Assembly (NCBI RefSeq): GCF_001076885.1 | Contig: NZ_JVDT01000122.1 | Span: 1-63,881 of the forward strand | Direction of reading: 5' to 3' | Length of the DNA stretch: 63,881 bases | Source of the DNA: Bacillus sp. 522_BSPC | Lineage (GTDB): Bacteria; Bacillota; Bacilli; Bacillales; Cytobacillaceae | Shown here: piece by piece, positions 8,203 to 17,963 of the stretch | Layout of the letters: the number at the start of each line of letters is the position of its first letter | Position numbering within the stretch: the stretch's first letter is position 1 | The notes under the pieces: generated by a model | What the model saw: the letters and a program-made list of their open reading frames with translations, nothing else | What the model was told of the DNA's origin: nothing | The model's database searches: none | Program-made: the position numbers and the translations under genes

Positions 8203-8688
8203 TCACAAATGTCTCTTTTTCCTATAATAGATTAAACAATACTTTACTATATGACCGCAAATGATACCAGGTATCAAAAAAACCATCGGTAAAAAAACAG
8301 GACCGAACAATACGCCAAATAGCTTCAACTTTGTTGAATAAAAAACGCCCACCGTAACAAAATATGCGCAAAAAACAAATGGCAAAAATGCGTATTCATT
8401 GTCTGTATCCATTACTTCTTTATAAGCATCCCACATCGCAAACATATATAAACACGGATAAAACAATATCCATTGAAAGTCTATTACGTCTATCGCTTCT
8501 TGGATATTGCCACAAAAACTAAGCATAATTGCCATATTGAAGTTACTTTTCGCATTTATAATAAACTCTAAAATAACAAACAATGTTCCTTTCCAATATT
8601 TTTTCAATAACAACTGACTAAAACCTGGAAGTGCAATACTCCACATGATTGCTTCAAGTCTACTTAGGCCCTTCATTGGTATCACCAT
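8203..8688 (-). CDS. Hypothetical integral membrane protein (161 aa)
   Basis: A 161-residue protein with about four hydrophobic segments and a basic C-terminus (YYRKKRHL). The N-terminal stretch ALPGFSQLLLKKYWKGT resembles the PG.GQ....Y.KG pattern found in several small membrane families of unknown function, and a second motif FAMWDAYKEV follows a hydrophobic segment. I do not recognise a characterised homologue. The start may be the first ATG or MKGLSRLE four codons later. It lies alone between the manganese exporter leader and the amino-acid transporter, with no terminator that I can see downstream. Confidence 0.7.
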   Translation of the reverse strand: MVIPMKGLSRLEAIMWSIALPGFSQLLLKKYWKGTLFVILEFIINAKSNFNMAIMLSFCGNIQEAIDVIDFQWILFYPCLYMFAMWDAYKEVMDTDNEYAFLPFVFCAYFVTVGVFYSTKLKLFGVLFGPVFLPMVFLIPGIICGHIVKYCLIYYRKKRHL

Positions 8689-8883
8689 CTATTTTTCTGT
8701 ACCTACTTATATAATTATCAAAATAGTGATTTTTTATACAAAATGAATTTCTAAATTTTTACATCATTAAAAAACTTACTATACTGCACCAATATTCTTA
8801 TTTATCCACCCCTCTCCTCTTGCTTATGAGAATTGCAGAAAGATAGTTGGTGATGAAGTTGCGCTATATTAAAATAGAATAAA

Positions 8884-8910
8884 CAAAAAAAGGCCAAATG
8901 GCCTTTTTTT
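8884..8910. terminator. Terminator of the aap operon
   Basis: A perfect AAAAAAAGGCC / GGCCTTTTTTT hairpin with an AAAT loop directly at the end of aapP. The T-tract works in both directions. Confidence 0.85.
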
Positions 8911-9688
8911 AAAGTATCTGAGATAAGAAAGCTTTCGTCCGTTCATGCTTAGGATTGTCAAATAATTCTTCTGGTTTACCCATTTCTACAATTTCTCCTT
9001 TATCAAAAAGGATAATACGGTCTGCTACTTGTCTTGCGAATCCCATTTCATGTGTTACGACAAGCATAGTCATACCAGATTCTGCCAGAGTTTTCATAAC
9101 ATCTAATACTTCTTTTACCATTTCTGGATCGAGTGCAGATGTAGGTTCATCAAATAGCATTATCTTAGGCTGCATCGCTAATGCTCTTGCAATTGCAACA
9201 CGCTGCTGTTGCCCACCTGATAATTGTCCAGGGTATTTATTCGCTTGTTCAGGAATACCTACCCTTTCTAGCAAATCCTTTGCAATTTGCTCCGCTTTTG
9301 TTTTCTTCCACTTTCTCACCCAGATAGGAGCTAAAGAAATATTTTTCAAAATTGTCATATGTGGAAATAAATTAAAGGATTGAAATACCATTCCCGTTTC
9401 TTTACGAATCTCTTCAATATTTTTAACATCATCGGTTAATGCAATATCATCAACAATGATTTCACCTTTTTGAAATTCTTCTAAAGCATTAATCGTACGA
9501 ATAAAGGTTGATTTGCCTGACCCAGATGGTCCTAAAATAACGATAACCTCTCCTTGCTTAACCGTAAGATCTACATCCTTTAATACATGATGATCTCCAT
9601 ACCATTTATTCAATTTATTTACTTTAATAATATCTTCTCTCTCCGTTAAAGGGGTTGTTAATTTATTTACTCCAAATACACTTTCCAT
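8909..9688 (-). CDS. aapP: Amino-acid ABC transporter ATPase (AapP/GlnQ type)
   Basis: A 259-residue nucleotide-binding subunit. Walker [10 protein letters not shown] at 53-61, Q-loop Gln103, signature LSGGQQQR from 156, and Walker B IMLFDEP with Asp180-Glu181 are all intact. The N-terminal extension of about 20 residues before the core ([18 protein letters not shown]) is typical of AapP and BztD rather than GlnQ. It is the last gene of a four-gene operon with two permeases and a binding lipoprotein; 18 bases separate it from aapM. It would energise import of polar or general L-amino acids at the inner face of the membrane. Confidence 0.93.
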   Translation of the reverse strand: MESVFGVNKLTTPLTEREDIIKVNKLNKWYGDHHVLKDVDLTVKQGEVIVILGPSGSGKSTFIRTINALEEFQKGEIIVDDIALTDDVKNIEEIRKETGMVFQSFNLFPHMTILKNISLAPIWVRKWKKTKAEQIAKDLLERVGIPEQANKYPGQLSGGQQQRVAIARALAMQPKIMLFDEPTSALDPEMVKEVLDVMKTLAESGMTMLVVTHEMGFARQVADRIILFDKGEIVEMGKPEELFDNPKHERTKAFLSQIL

Positions 9689-9706
9689 ATAATCCGATTC
9701 TCCTTT

Positions 9707-10906
9707 CTATCTCGTTCCAACACCAAGTGATTTTTCGATATGTTTACTTACATGGGACATTAAAAAGCAGAAAATGAAGTATATAAACGCAATGACAATG
9801 TATAACTCCATATATTTTCCTAGATATTCAGGGTTGGCAGCGATTTTTTTCCCCATACCAAGGAAATCCGCTAATCCTATCACCGCAACCAATGATGTAT
9901 CTTTAAAAACAGAAATAAATTGTCCAACCATTGCAGGAATAACGGCTTTTAAGGCTTGTGGCAAAACAACAAAAATCATTACTTTGACATTATTTAACCC
10001 AAGTGCCTGTGCTGCTTCGAATTGTCCTCTCGGAATCGATTGTAATCCACCGCGAATATTTTCTGCTAAATATGCGGCACTAAATAGGGTGAATGCAATC
10101 ATGGCACGAACAACATTGTCTAATTGAATACCTCCAAGAAACATAGGAAGCAATAATTGTGCAATAAATAAAACCATAATGAGAGGCATTCCACGAATTA
10201 ATTCTATATACAGAATACAGCAATACTTTATTATAGGCAGTTTACTTCGTCTACCTACTGCAAGTAATAAACCTATTGGAAAAGAACAAATAATTGCTAC
10301 CGACGCAATTACTAAAGTTAATAAGAATCCTCCCCAAACATTTGATTTTACAGGCTCTAATACTCCAAATCCGTTAATGATAGAAAGACAGATTGGAATA
10401 TATAATATCCATAGTACAAGCATAGGAATTTTTAATTTTGGAACATATTTCCCAACGAAATAAAAAACAACAATCGTAGCAATACATGAAAACAAGTATA
10501 CTTTGGATTCATTTTCTGTATACGGAAGAATGCCGAATACTAATAATAGAGCACCAAGACTAATTGCTACATGACCGATTATCCCTCTCCAAACTCCCCA
10601 AGAAGTACCTAATAACACAGACATAAATAAAAGGGATACCCACAATCTCCAAATTTCTTCTATTGGAAATTGCCCAACAAATAGTAGTCTCAAATTATCA
10701 GTGACAACATTCCATTCACTGGCAAATAAAAATTTCCCTATATTTGCAAGTAAATAAATTGTAAACATTAGGGTCACAATCGTTACTATTGCATTTTTCC
10801 AGTCTTTAAATAAATTATTTTTAAGCCATAACTGTAGTTTTTTCTGACTATTTAATTTTGTGGTTTCCATAACTGGTTCCGTGTTTTCTAATTGTATATT
10901 ATCCAA
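9707..10906 (-). CDS. aapM: Amino-acid ABC transporter permease (AapM/BztC type)
   Basis: A 399-residue permease with about eight or nine transmembrane segments. The C-terminal half carries the HisM-type transport domain with the EAA loop (EAAQALGLNNVKVMIFVVLP) that contacts the ATPase. The N-terminal half adds extra membrane helices, as in AapM/BztC and unlike the five-helix GlnP-type permeases. It pairs with AapQ to form the channel. The gene lies 9 bases downstream of aapQ. The family was first described in Proteobacteria, so its presence in a Bacillaceae genome is noteworthy but not unique as far as I know. Confidence 0.9.
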   Translation of the reverse strand: MDNIQLENTEPVMETTKLNSQKKLQLWLKNNLFKDWKNAIVTIVTLMFTIYLLANIGKFLFASEWNVVTDNLRLLFVGQFPIEEIWRLWVSLLFMSVLLGTSWGVWRGIIGHVAISLGALLLVFGILPYTENESKVYLFSCIATIVVFYFVGKYVPKLKIPMLVLWILYIPICLSIINGFGVLEPVKSNVWGGFLLTLVIASVAIICSFPIGLLLAVGRRSKLPIIKYCCILYIELIRGMPLIMVLFIAQLLLPMFLGGIQLDNVVRAMIAFTLFSAAYLAENIRGGLQSIPRGQFEAAQALGLNNVKVMIFVVLPQALKAVIPAMVGQFISVFKDTSLVAVIGLADFLGMGKKIAANPEYLGKYMELYIVIAFIYFIFCFLMSHVSKHIEKSLGVGTR

Positions 10907-10915
10907 TTCGCTTCC

Positions 10916-12088
10916 CTACCTTTCTACCAGCTGGAATTTTTTGTTGAAAAGATTCATTAACAGGGATGTAGTTAAGCTAAACAGTAAATATACAGAAATT
11001 ACAATTAATAGTGTCTCTAACGTATGTCCCGTTTGATTAATGATTGTATTTCCGATTCCAACAATATCTTGATATGCTACCGCCATCGCTAAGCTTGAGT
11101 TTTTTATTAAATTTAAATACTGGCTTGTCAACGGCGGGATAATTATTCTGATTGCCTGTGGAAAAATAATTAACCGAAGCGCAGTGCGACTTTTAAAGCC
11201 AAGTGCTTTTGCAGCTTCTGTCTGTCCTTTTGGAACGCCCATAATTCCAGCACGGACAATTTCTGAAATATAAGTAGATGTATAGATAGTTAGTGCCACG
11301 AGCACAGACATAAACCCAATAGATAAAGATGTTCCACCATCAAAAGAATTTCCATTAAAAACTGGAACAGATAGACCAAATGGGCCATTTCCTAAAACAA
11401 GAAAAGTAATAATCGCGCCAATTACTATTAATCCGATACTGGAGATTAGTGGATATGTAGATTTACCTGATTCTAATGATACCTTTGTTAATATTCTGAA
11501 TAAAAATACACTACCTACAATGAGGAGAATGAGTACGATTAACCAAATAAGCGTATTATCTTGTAATGTAAACCATGGGATGGATGCCCCTCTATTAGAA
11601 AAATAGAAAGAACCGATAGAGAGTGCTTCTTGTATTTTTGGCATCGGTAAAAATACGGCAAAATTCCATATAAATATTTGTACCAAAAGGGGAGTATTTC
11701 TAAAAACCTCTACATATACAGTAGCCACCTTGCTTACTAACCAGTTATCAGATAAACGTGCAACACCCACTATAACTCCGATAATACTTGCAAATATAAT
11801 TCCAAAGATAGAAACCTTAAACGTATTTAATAATCCTACCAATAATGCACGTATATATGGATCATCAGGTGTATAGCTAATAATAGATTCTGAAATCGGA
11901 AAAGATGCTTTTAAAGTTAAATAATCTAATCCTAATGTCAATCCTATTTGTTCAAGACCAGATATCACATTATTGACCATAAAAATAATCACTGTTCCTA
12001 CTATAATGACAAAGAGGATTTGAGCAATAATCGGTATTATTTTTCTATTTCTCCAAAGAGGAGTCGATGTTGTCTTTTTTACTTCCAC
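10916..12088 (-). CDS. aapQ: Amino-acid ABC transporter permease (AapQ/BztB type)
   Basis: A 390-residue permease. After the first membrane helix there is a long extracytoplasmic/loop region, then the transport domain with the EAA loop EAAKALGFKSRTALRLIIFP. The motif VEVFRNTPLLVQIFIWNF at about 135-155 is characteristic of the polar amino-acid permease family, and the break of the domain by an inserted segment (about 160-255) is typical of AapQ. It forms a heterodimer with AapM. It is separated from aapJ by an intergenic hairpin that could lower expression relative to the binding protein. Confidence 0.9.
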   Translation of the reverse strand: MEVKKTTSTPLWRNRKIIPIIAQILFVIIVGTVIIFMVNNVISGLEQIGLTLGLDYLTLKASFPISESIISYTPDDPYIRALLVGLLNTFKVSIFGIIFASIIGVIVGVARLSDNWLVSKVATVYVEVFRNTPLLVQIFIWNFAVFLPMPKIQEALSIGSFYFSNRGASIPWFTLQDNTLIWLIVLILLIVGSVFLFRILTKVSLESGKSTYPLISSIGLIVIGAIITFLVLGNGPFGLSVPVFNGNSFDGGTSLSIGFMSVLVALTIYTSTYISEIVRAGIMGVPKGQTEAAKALGFKSRTALRLIIFPQAIRIIIPPLTSQYLNLIKNSSLAMAVAYQDIVGIGNTIINQTGHTLETLLIVISVYLLFSLTTSLLMNLFNKKFQLVER

Positions 12089-12116
12089 TCTTTCTCACCT
12101 CTCACCTAAAAGAATA

Positions 12117-12154
12117 GGGGGAACTCAAAAGGGTATGACAATTTGAGAACCCCC
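12117..12154 (-). terminator. Intra-operon hairpin between aapJ and aapQ
   Basis: On the minus strand GGGGGTTCTCAAA pairs with TTTTGAGTTCCCCC, followed by TATTCTTTT. Such hairpins after binding-protein genes usually act as partial terminators or 3' stabilisers, allowing more binding protein than permease to be made. Confidence 0.7.
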
Positions 12155-12179
12155 TTATTTTTCAACTTAATAATTCATA

Positions 12180-13250
12180 TTAACGGAACGGAATAGAGTA
12201 CAATAATCCGCCATCGCTATATAATGCATTTTGTGTACGTTCTAATTTGAACACTGTATCAGGACCTAAGTTGCGATCATAAATTTCACCATAGTTACCG
12301 ACTTGTTTAATTACTTGGTAGGCAAAGTCATTAGATAGTCCTAATTGTTCACCAAGGTTTCCTTCTACTCCTAATAAACGTTGAATTTCTGGATTTTCAC
12401 TAGTTAAGAAATCATCTACGTTTTGAGACGTAATACCAAATTCTTCTGCTTGAATTGTTGCAAATACAATCCAAGTTACCGCATCTGCCCATTTTTCATC
12501 TCCATCTTTAACAGCTGGAGCTAAAGGTTCTTTTGAAAGTGTTTCATCTAAAATAATGTGCGCATCTGGATCTTGTAATGTAGACTGACGAGAAACCAGT
12601 CCTGATTTATCAGTTGTCCATGCATCAATAGAACCTTGCTCATATGCAGCTATAACAGCATCAGCGTTATCAAATGTTTGAGCTGTATAGTTAACGCCTG
12701 CCGCTTTCATTTGATCCGCTAAGTTTAATTCAGTTGTTGTTCCTGTTTCTACACCAATTGTTTTTCCTTCTAAATCTTGTAACGTTTTGATATTACTATC
12801 TTTCGGTACCATAATTCCTTGCCCATCGTAGAAAATTACTGGAGCAAAGCTTAAGCCTACTTCGGCATCACGGTTTGTTGTCCAAGTTGTGTTACGTACT
12901 AACACATCAACTTCACCAGACTGAACAGCGGTGAAACGGTCGGTAGCTGATAATGGTCTAAATTCAATTTTCGTTGCATCTCCAAGTACTCCTGCTGCAA
13001 TTGCTTTTGCAAAATCAACATCAAAACCAGTATTTTCTCCATCTGATCCTATGTATCCAAAGCCAGGAAGTGCATCATTAATACCAGCTTTTAAAGTTCC
13101 TCTTTCTTTAATAGTATCAAGTAGACTGCTAGAATTTGATGTTTCTCCACTGCTACCATCCTCGTCAGATCCTGTCTTACTTGAACAGCCGGCTAAAGCA
13201 AGTACAAGCACTAGTAAAATGCTAAGAGTAAGCGAAAAACTTTTTTTCAT
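12180..13250 (-). CDS. aapJ: Amino-acid-binding lipoprotein (AapJ/BztA type)
   Basis: A 356-residue extracellular solute receptor. The signal peptide ends in a lipobox L-A-G-C with the lipidated Cys22, followed by a Ser/Gly/Asp-rich linker (24-42) and the type 3 solute-binding domain starting LDTIKERGTLKAGIND. The stretch VQSGEVDVLVRNTTWTTNRD and the end TQNALYSDGGLLYSIPFR are typical of AapJ-class receptors. Proteobacterial AapJ is periplasmic; here lipidation tethers it to the outer face of the membrane, as expected for a Gram-positive cell. It is first in the aapJQMP operon. Confidence 0.92.
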   Translation of the reverse strand: MKKSFSLTLSILLVLVLALAGCSSKTGSDEDGSSGETSNSSSLLDTIKERGTLKAGINDALPGFGYIGSDGENTGFDVDFAKAIAAGVLGDATKIEFRPLSATDRFTAVQSGEVDVLVRNTTWTTNRDAEVGLSFAPVIFYDGQGIMVPKDSNIKTLQDLEGKTIGVETGTTTELNLADQMKAAGVNYTAQTFDNADAVIAAYEQGSIDAWTTDKSGLVSRQSTLQDPDAHIILDETLSKEPLAPAVKDGDEKWADAVTWIVFATIQAEEFGITSQNVDDFLTSENPEIQRLLGVEGNLGEQLGLSNDFAYQVIKQVGNYGEIYDRNLGPDTVFKLERTQNALYSDGGLLYSIPFR

Positions 13251-13863
13251 GCAACATATCCCCCTATTATCTATTTTGTTATCATACTATCAGACTTCCA
13301 TTTAACGAATATTCAATCTTTTTAACTTAATAGAATACTCTTATTGCATCGAAAGATAGTATCATCATTGCTAAATTGCTAACAAGTCAAATATGTTAAC
13401 ATTTGTTTGTTAACTTTTATAACAACTTGTTTTTATTATACCTATTTTTTTTCTAAATACAAATAGTTTTTTGAAAACTTTTAATTTTTATAATTATCGC
13501 GTGTTAATTATTTATTTAGACATACAAAAACCTTATATATCAGTAATTCGACTATCGAAAGACTTTTATTCCTACTATGAATACTAATAATTTATTAATT
13601 ATTTTAATAATTATCAGAAAAAACAAATAGTATTCTTCTAAAATATATTATACCAACATAATAATCTCTCTCCTTTTTCAATAAACACTTGTTTTCTTCA
13701 TCTATTTTCCTTCCTACATTTGTTCAAAAACCTGACATACTCTTTAGACATATCTCCTCCTTCCTATGATATCTTTTTATTGATTGACCCTCCAAATGAA
13801 TCTATCTAAATAGATTACATCAGGTCGCTTGGAAACAAGGATTATTCCAAATAAAAAAAAGAC
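13251..13863. other. Long AT-rich region upstream of aapJ
   Basis: About 610 bp without a gene. It should contain the aapJ promoter. The perfect palindrome AGTTTTTTGAAAACT at 13465-13479 differs from the CodY box at three positions and is the only operator-like element I see. No riboswitch or T-box features are visible. Confidence 0.4.
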
Positions 13864-13881
13864 TGTTCCAGCCATGGAACA
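13864..13881 (-). terminator. Terminator of prfC
   Basis: On the minus strand TGTTCC pairs with GGAACA and is followed by GTCTTTTTTTT. It lies about 50 bases after the prfC stop codon. Confidence 0.65.
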
Positions 13882-13930
13882 CCCTTAACCAAACGGGGGG
13901 ATATCCATTTGAAACAATCTTATTTCTATC

Positions 13931-15511
13931 TTATTCTTGTTCATCCATCGGATTAAATAATTTCACTTCTGGATTTTTATCTTGGAACCATCTTAAGGCA
14001 AATTCATTTTCAAATAAAAATGCTTTTTTACCGAAACGATCCTCCACCAATAAGCTTCTTCCACTAGAAAGATTTTCATTCACTTCTTCATCTACTAGCC
14101 AACGAGCAATTTTAGAGCCAACATGTTCCATAATTACTTCAACATTGTATTCATTTCTCATGCGGTGCTCAAACACTTCAAATTGCAATTGACCTACTGC
14201 TCCAAGAAGATAATCTTCTGTTTTAACAGTCTTATACAGCTGAATTGCTCCTTCTTGAACAAGCTGCTGAATCCCTTTATGAAAATGCTTTTGTTTCATT
14301 ACATTTTTTGCTGTTACCTTTACAAAAAGCTCTGGTGTAAACTGTGGTAACTTTTCATACTGAAAGGATGTTTTACTAACGGTTAACGTATCTCCAATTT
14401 GATAAAACCCTGGGTCATATAATCCAATAATATCCCCACTAACTGCTTCATTTACAGTGCTTCTGTCATCTGCCATAAATTGAGTCGATTGAGCTAACTT
14501 CACTTGTTTTCCAGTTCTCGGTAAATTAACAGTCATTCCTCGTTCGAATTTCCCAGAACAAATCCGTAGGAATGCGATACGATCACGGTGAGCTGGATTC
14601 ATATTCGCTTGAATCTTAAAAATAAACCCTGAGAATTCCTCAGAAAGCGGATTAATCTCGCCAACAGAAGAGTTTCTTGCTTGTGGCGATGGAGCAAATT
14701 GCAAGTAGGTTTCTAAAAACGTTTGAACTCCAAAGTTACTTAAGGCACTCCCAAAAAATACTGGTGTTAAATCCCCATTGTTAATTTTCTCCTCAGAGAA
14801 TTCATTCCCCGCTTCATTTAATAGCATAATTTCTTCTAACGTTTGATCATATAAGGAATCCCGTTTAATTGGATGGTCTCCCTCAATTTCGCCATCTTCA
14901 TTCAGCGGAATATACTTATCAGTATCTTCTACACGGAACTGTTCAATCCGCTTATAAAATCGATCATATATTCCTAGGAATTCTTTTCCCATTCCAATTG
15001 GCCAATTCATTGGATAGGACTCTATTCCCATCACTTCTTCCAATTCTGCAAGTAACTCAAGAGGTGCTTTCCCTTGGCGATCCAATTTATTTATAAAAGT
15101 AAAAATAGGAATACCCCTCATTTTACAAACTTTAAATAGCTTTAATGTTTGTTCCTCTATCCCTTTTGCAGAATCAATAATCATGACAGCACTATCAACT
15201 GCTGTAAGTGTACGATAAGTGTCCTCACTAAAGTCTTGGTGACCTGGTGTATCCAAAATATTTACGCGTGCATCTTGATAATCAAATTGCATCACACTGG
15301 AAGTAACAGAGATTCCTCTTTGCTTTTCTATCTCCATCCAGTCACTTGTTGCATATTTCCCTGTCTTCTTCCCTTTAACAGTTCCAGCATCGCGAATAGC
15401 GCCACCGAATAGTAATAGTTTTTCCGTTAATGTCGTTTTACCAGCATCCGGATGGGAAATAATCGCAAAGGTGCGACGTGACAGTACATCCTGTTTAAAA
15501 TTCTTTGACAT
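13931..15511 (-). CDS. prfC: Peptide chain release factor 3 (RF3)
   Basis: A translational GTPase of 526 residues that recycles RF1/RF2 from the ribosome after peptide release. The G1 motif HPDAGKTT (20-27), the switch II segment [14 protein letters not shown] and the NKLD motif of G4 are present, followed by the EF-G-like domains II and III. The RF3 C-terminal region ([16 protein letters not shown]) distinguishes it from EF-G and TetM. The start at MSKNFKQ is chosen because AGAGGAAAG precedes it and family members begin there; the open frame continues 25 codons upstream without support. It is monocistronic. RF3 is absent from B. subtilis 168 but found in many other Firmicutes. Confidence 0.95.
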   Translation of the reverse strand: MSKNFKQDVLSRRTFAIISHPDAGKTTLTEKLLLFGGAIRDAGTVKGKKTGKYATSDWMEIEKQRGISVTSSVMQFDYQDARVNILDTPGHQDFSEDTYRTLTAVDSAVMIIDSAKGIEEQTLKLFKVCKMRGIPIFTFINKLDRQGKAPLELLAELEEVMGIESYPMNWPIGMGKEFLGIYDRFYKRIEQFRVEDTDKYIPLNEDGEIEGDHPIKRDSLYDQTLEEIMLLNEAGNEFSEEKINNGDLTPVFFGSALSNFGVQTFLETYLQFAPSPQARNSSVGEINPLSEEFSGFIFKIQANMNPAHRDRIAFLRICSGKFERGMTVNLPRTGKQVKLAQSTQFMADDRSTVNEAVSGDIIGLYDPGFYQIGDTLTVSKTSFQYEKLPQFTPELFVKVTAKNVMKQKHFHKGIQQLVQEGAIQLYKTVKTEDYLLGAVGQLQFEVFEHRMRNEYNVEVIMEHVGSKIARWLVDEEVNENLSSGRSLLVEDRFGKKAFLFENEFALRWFQDKNPEVKLFNPMDEQE

Positions 15512-15682
15512 GTTACTTTCCTCTCTTTTTACGCTTTCAAATTTAGTCCATTCCCTTATATTATCTCGATATATCAAAGTTTGCAATGGGTTTAAATGTA
15601 TTTAAACTAGTTTTATTTCGACTATTTTCTTCTATATTCTCAAAGAAGCTTTAATTTCTTTTGCTCTCCCCCATACTGTTCA

Positions 15683-16396
15683 TTATAGCTTAGAATTTAT
15701 TTCCTCTAATACGTTGCCAATTGGTTCATGAATAACGATATCTGCTATCCGATCCATTTCTGTTGGTTCTTTGTTTACTATAATTAACTTAGCTCCCGTT
15801 TCACTTGCTAGCAATGGAAATTGATTTGCTGGTGATACTGATAAAGAAGAACCTAATACTAAAAAAACATCTGACTTAATGGCAGCTTCTTCTGCCGTTA
15901 AAAAAGGCTGTTCTGGGAGCATTTCACCAAAGAGTATAATGGAGGGTCTCAATACACCACCACAGCCACATGTATAATTATCATGTAGATATTCTTCACT
16001 TAGATAGCTTCTTCCACACGTTTCACAATGAACCTTTTTTAGTGTCCCATGTAGTTCAGCGACTTTCTCACTTCCTGCTTCTTGATGAAATCCATCAACA
16101 TTTTGGGTAATGATTTGTTTTAAATACCCCTTTCTTTCCCATTCAGCCAGAATTTCATGCCCTTTATGTGGCTTTAAGTCATGGATACCTTGTACTCTTT
16201 TTCTATAAAAATCGGTGAATTCTTGTAAATGATTATTTAAGGCATTCGTACTGGAAAGATATTGCTTTTGTTCGGTTGTCCATAATCCACGGTTAGCTGA
16301 CCGAAAATCTGGTAATCCACTCTCTGTTGACATACCTGCACCTGTAAATACAACTAAATGATTTGCAGACTTGATTAATTTTACTAATGAAACCAT
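15683..16396 (-). CDS. NAD-dependent protein deacetylase, Sir2 family
   Basis: A 237-residue sirtuin, comparable to B. subtilis SrtN. The NAD-binding motif GAGMSTESGLPDFR (19-32), QNVD (98-101), catalytic His116 in ELHGT, and GSSLSV (182-187) are intact. The zinc ribbon is Cys124-X2-Cys127 ... Cys143-X-Cys145. It removes acetyl or longer acyl groups from lysines, for example on acetyl-CoA synthetase, and acts in the cytoplasm. It stands alone between prfC and a divergent TatD hydrolase gene, with an AGGGGGGA-type ribosome binding site before its ATG. Confidence 0.95.
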   Translation of the reverse strand: MVSLVKLIKSANHLVVFTGAGMSTESGLPDFRSANRGLWTTEQKQYLSSTNALNNHLQEFTDFYRKRVQGIHDLKPHKGHEILAEWERKGYLKQIITQNVDGFHQEAGSEKVAELHGTLKKVHCETCGRSYLSEEYLHDNYTCGCGGVLRPSIILFGEMLPEQPFLTAEEAAIKSDVFLVLGSSLSVSPANQFPLLASETGAKLIIVNKEPTEMDRIADIVIHEPIGNVLEEINSKL

Positions 16397-16590
16397 CTTA
16401 CAATCCCCCCTTATGTACCTCTTATCCCTTCATTTTATCAAATGGATGAAAGTACTCAAAATCAATGTTCTTTCCTATTAATTTCGATTGGTTTCCTACT
16501 CTTTCCTTCTGTTATAATGAATGAATGAAAATATCCATTATTGGAGACTATAAGTCATTTCTCCAATCTAACATTTAAAGGTGATGAAAG

Positions 16591-17358
16591 ATGAAACAGA
16601 TAATAGATGCACATATTCATTTAGATCAGTACAGCAGAGACGATATACTTCGTTTTGCTATGGAAGAAACAGTGCAATATGCCATCAGTGTTTCAAGTAA
16701 TTTAGAATCATGTAAAAAAACGAAAAAACTGAGCCAGGAGTTCGCTTTTATTAAAGCCGCATATGGATATCATCCCGAACAATCTATCCCTTCTGACAAA
16801 TCCTTATCTGCTCTATTTACATGGATGCACGAAAATCAAGAAAGCATGACTGCAATTGGTGAAGTTGGTTTGCCCCATTATATACGGAGAAAATCTCCTT
16901 CTTGCATTCCTTTAGAACCTTATATGGAAATTTTGGAGCTATTTATTATATTTGCAAAAAAATTAGAAAAACCCGTTATTCTACATAGTATTTACGAAGA
17001 AGCAGATATCGCTATTCATTTACTTGAAAAACACAGCTTCTCAATGGCACATTTTCACTGGTTTAAGGGAAATCCCAAAACAATTGAACAAATGATATCA
17101 AATGGTTATTCTATTTCCATTACTCCTGATTTATTATATAAGGAAAAAACTCGCCAACTTGCAAAACTATACCCAATTGAAAATATAATGGTAGAAACAG
17201 ATGGCCCTTGGTCACTCGAAGGACCTTATCACCATCAAAAAACTGTTCCAATGATGATTCACGATACCGTTCACTATTTATCGGCAATTAAAAACATTAC
17301 ATTACCAGATATGTACAACCAGCTTTTGAAAAACACGAAAAATTTTTACTCCATTTAA
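16591..17358 (+). CDS. TatD-family metal-dependent hydrolase
   Basis: A 255-residue TIM-barrel metallohydrolase. Metal ligands visible are His8 and His10 (DAHIHLD), Glu91 (GEVGLP), His132 (ILHS), His154 or His156 (AHFHWF) and Asp204 (VETDGPW). The TatD family includes 3'-exonucleases and D-aminoacyl-tRNA deacylase-like enzymes. This copy is more divergent than the housekeeping TatD (YabD) found next to metS in Bacilli, so substrate is uncertain. A TATAAT at about 16517 and AAAGGTGATGAAAG before the ATG support expression as a single gene. It ends at a strong bidirectional terminator. Confidence 0.88.
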   Translation: MKQIIDAHIHLDQYSRDDILRFAMEETVQYAISVSSNLESCKKTKKLSQEFAFIKAAYGYHPEQSIPSDKSLSALFTWMHENQESMTAIGEVGLPHYIRRKSPSCIPLEPYMEILELFIIFAKKLEKPVILHSIYEEADIAIHLLEKHSFSMAHFHWFKGNPKTIEQMISNGYSISITPDLLYKEKTRQLAKLYPIENIMVETDGPWSLEGPYHHQKTVPMMIHDTVHYLSAIKNITLPDMYNQLLKNTKNFYSI

Positions 17359-17383
17359 TTGATCGCTATAGTAGTAGAGAAAA

Positions 17384-17411
17384 GGAGACTGATCCCTTCG
17401 AATCAGTCTCC
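17384..17411. terminator. Bidirectional terminator
   Basis: GGAGACTGAT pairs perfectly with ATCAGTCTCC, with T-rich sequence on both sides. It separates the TatD gene from the convergent YjcZ gene. Confidence 0.8.
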
Positions 17412-17425
17412 ACCTTTTCAACATT

Positions 17426-17557
17426 TTACCATTTGAAACAAGCTGCACCTACAATGATTAAAAGAATGAATAAAACAACGATTAAGGCGAAACCTCCGCC
17501 GTAACCTCCACCACCATAGCCATAGCTAGGATATCCACAACCACCATATCCGTACAT
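17426..17557 (-). CDS. YjcZ-family sporulation mini protein (43 aa)
   Basis: A 43-residue protein: a Gly/Tyr-rich start ([20 protein letters not shown]) followed by one hydrophobic helix ([20 protein letters not shown]) and a short end FKW. This is the YjcZ/YhaL-like layout of small membrane peptides made during sporulation in Bacilli; their molecular role is unclear. The gene is too short for routine ORF calling. A good ribosome binding site (AAAGGAGGAAC) precedes the ATG. It forms a tandem pair with a second YjcZ-type gene upstream. Confidence 0.85.
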   Translation of the reverse strand: MYGYGGCGYPSYGYGGGGYGGGFALIVVLFILLIIVGAACFKW

Positions 17558-17596
17558 TCTAGTTCCTCCTTTTACATTCTATTCAGTTACGGATTA

Positions 17597-17701
17597 TTAA
17601 AATCCGCCGTAACCCCAAGAAGCACCGATAATCACCAATAAAATAAATAATACTACTAAAAGAGCGAAACCTCCGCCGTAACCTACTCCAACTTCACCCA
17701 T
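17597..17701 (-). CDS. YjcZ-family sporulation mini protein (34 aa)
   Basis: A 34-residue peptide ([20 protein letters not shown] and then LLVIIGASWGYGGF). It has the same [21 protein letters not shown] core as its neighbour and so arose by tandem duplication. One hydrophobic helix suggests membrane insertion. The start is fixed by AAAGGAGG twelve bases upstream; the open frame extends to 17905, but the extra N-terminal part lacks coding character. Likely made in sporulating cells. Confidence 0.85.
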   Translation of the reverse strand: MGEVGVGYGGGFALLVVLFILLVIIGASWGYGGF

Positions 17702-17897
17702 GAATAAAAACCTCCTTTTTTTGATTCCATATATCCTATTCAGGAATCTAAAATGTGCGATAGACAAATGCACATTTTTTAGGTTTTTTAACCAGTTTTG
17801 ACTTTGAGCAAATTGTTCTCCCTTAGATTTCCTTTTCTTTTTTACTTTATTTGCGTAAATCCAAAAGGTTTTATTATCGTCAAAAAAACAAAAAAAT

Positions 17898-17937
17898 GTT
17901 TTCATATATGGTTTTATATCAAACCGTATATGAAAAC
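17898..17937 (-). terminator. Terminator of the GbsR-type regulator gene
   Basis: On the minus strand GTTTTCATATACGGTTT pairs with AAACCATATATGAAAAC, followed by ATTTTTTT. It lies about 27 bases after the stop codon at 17964. Confidence 0.8.
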
Positions 17938-17963
17938 ACCCTTTTAGTAAAATTTACTTAGAT

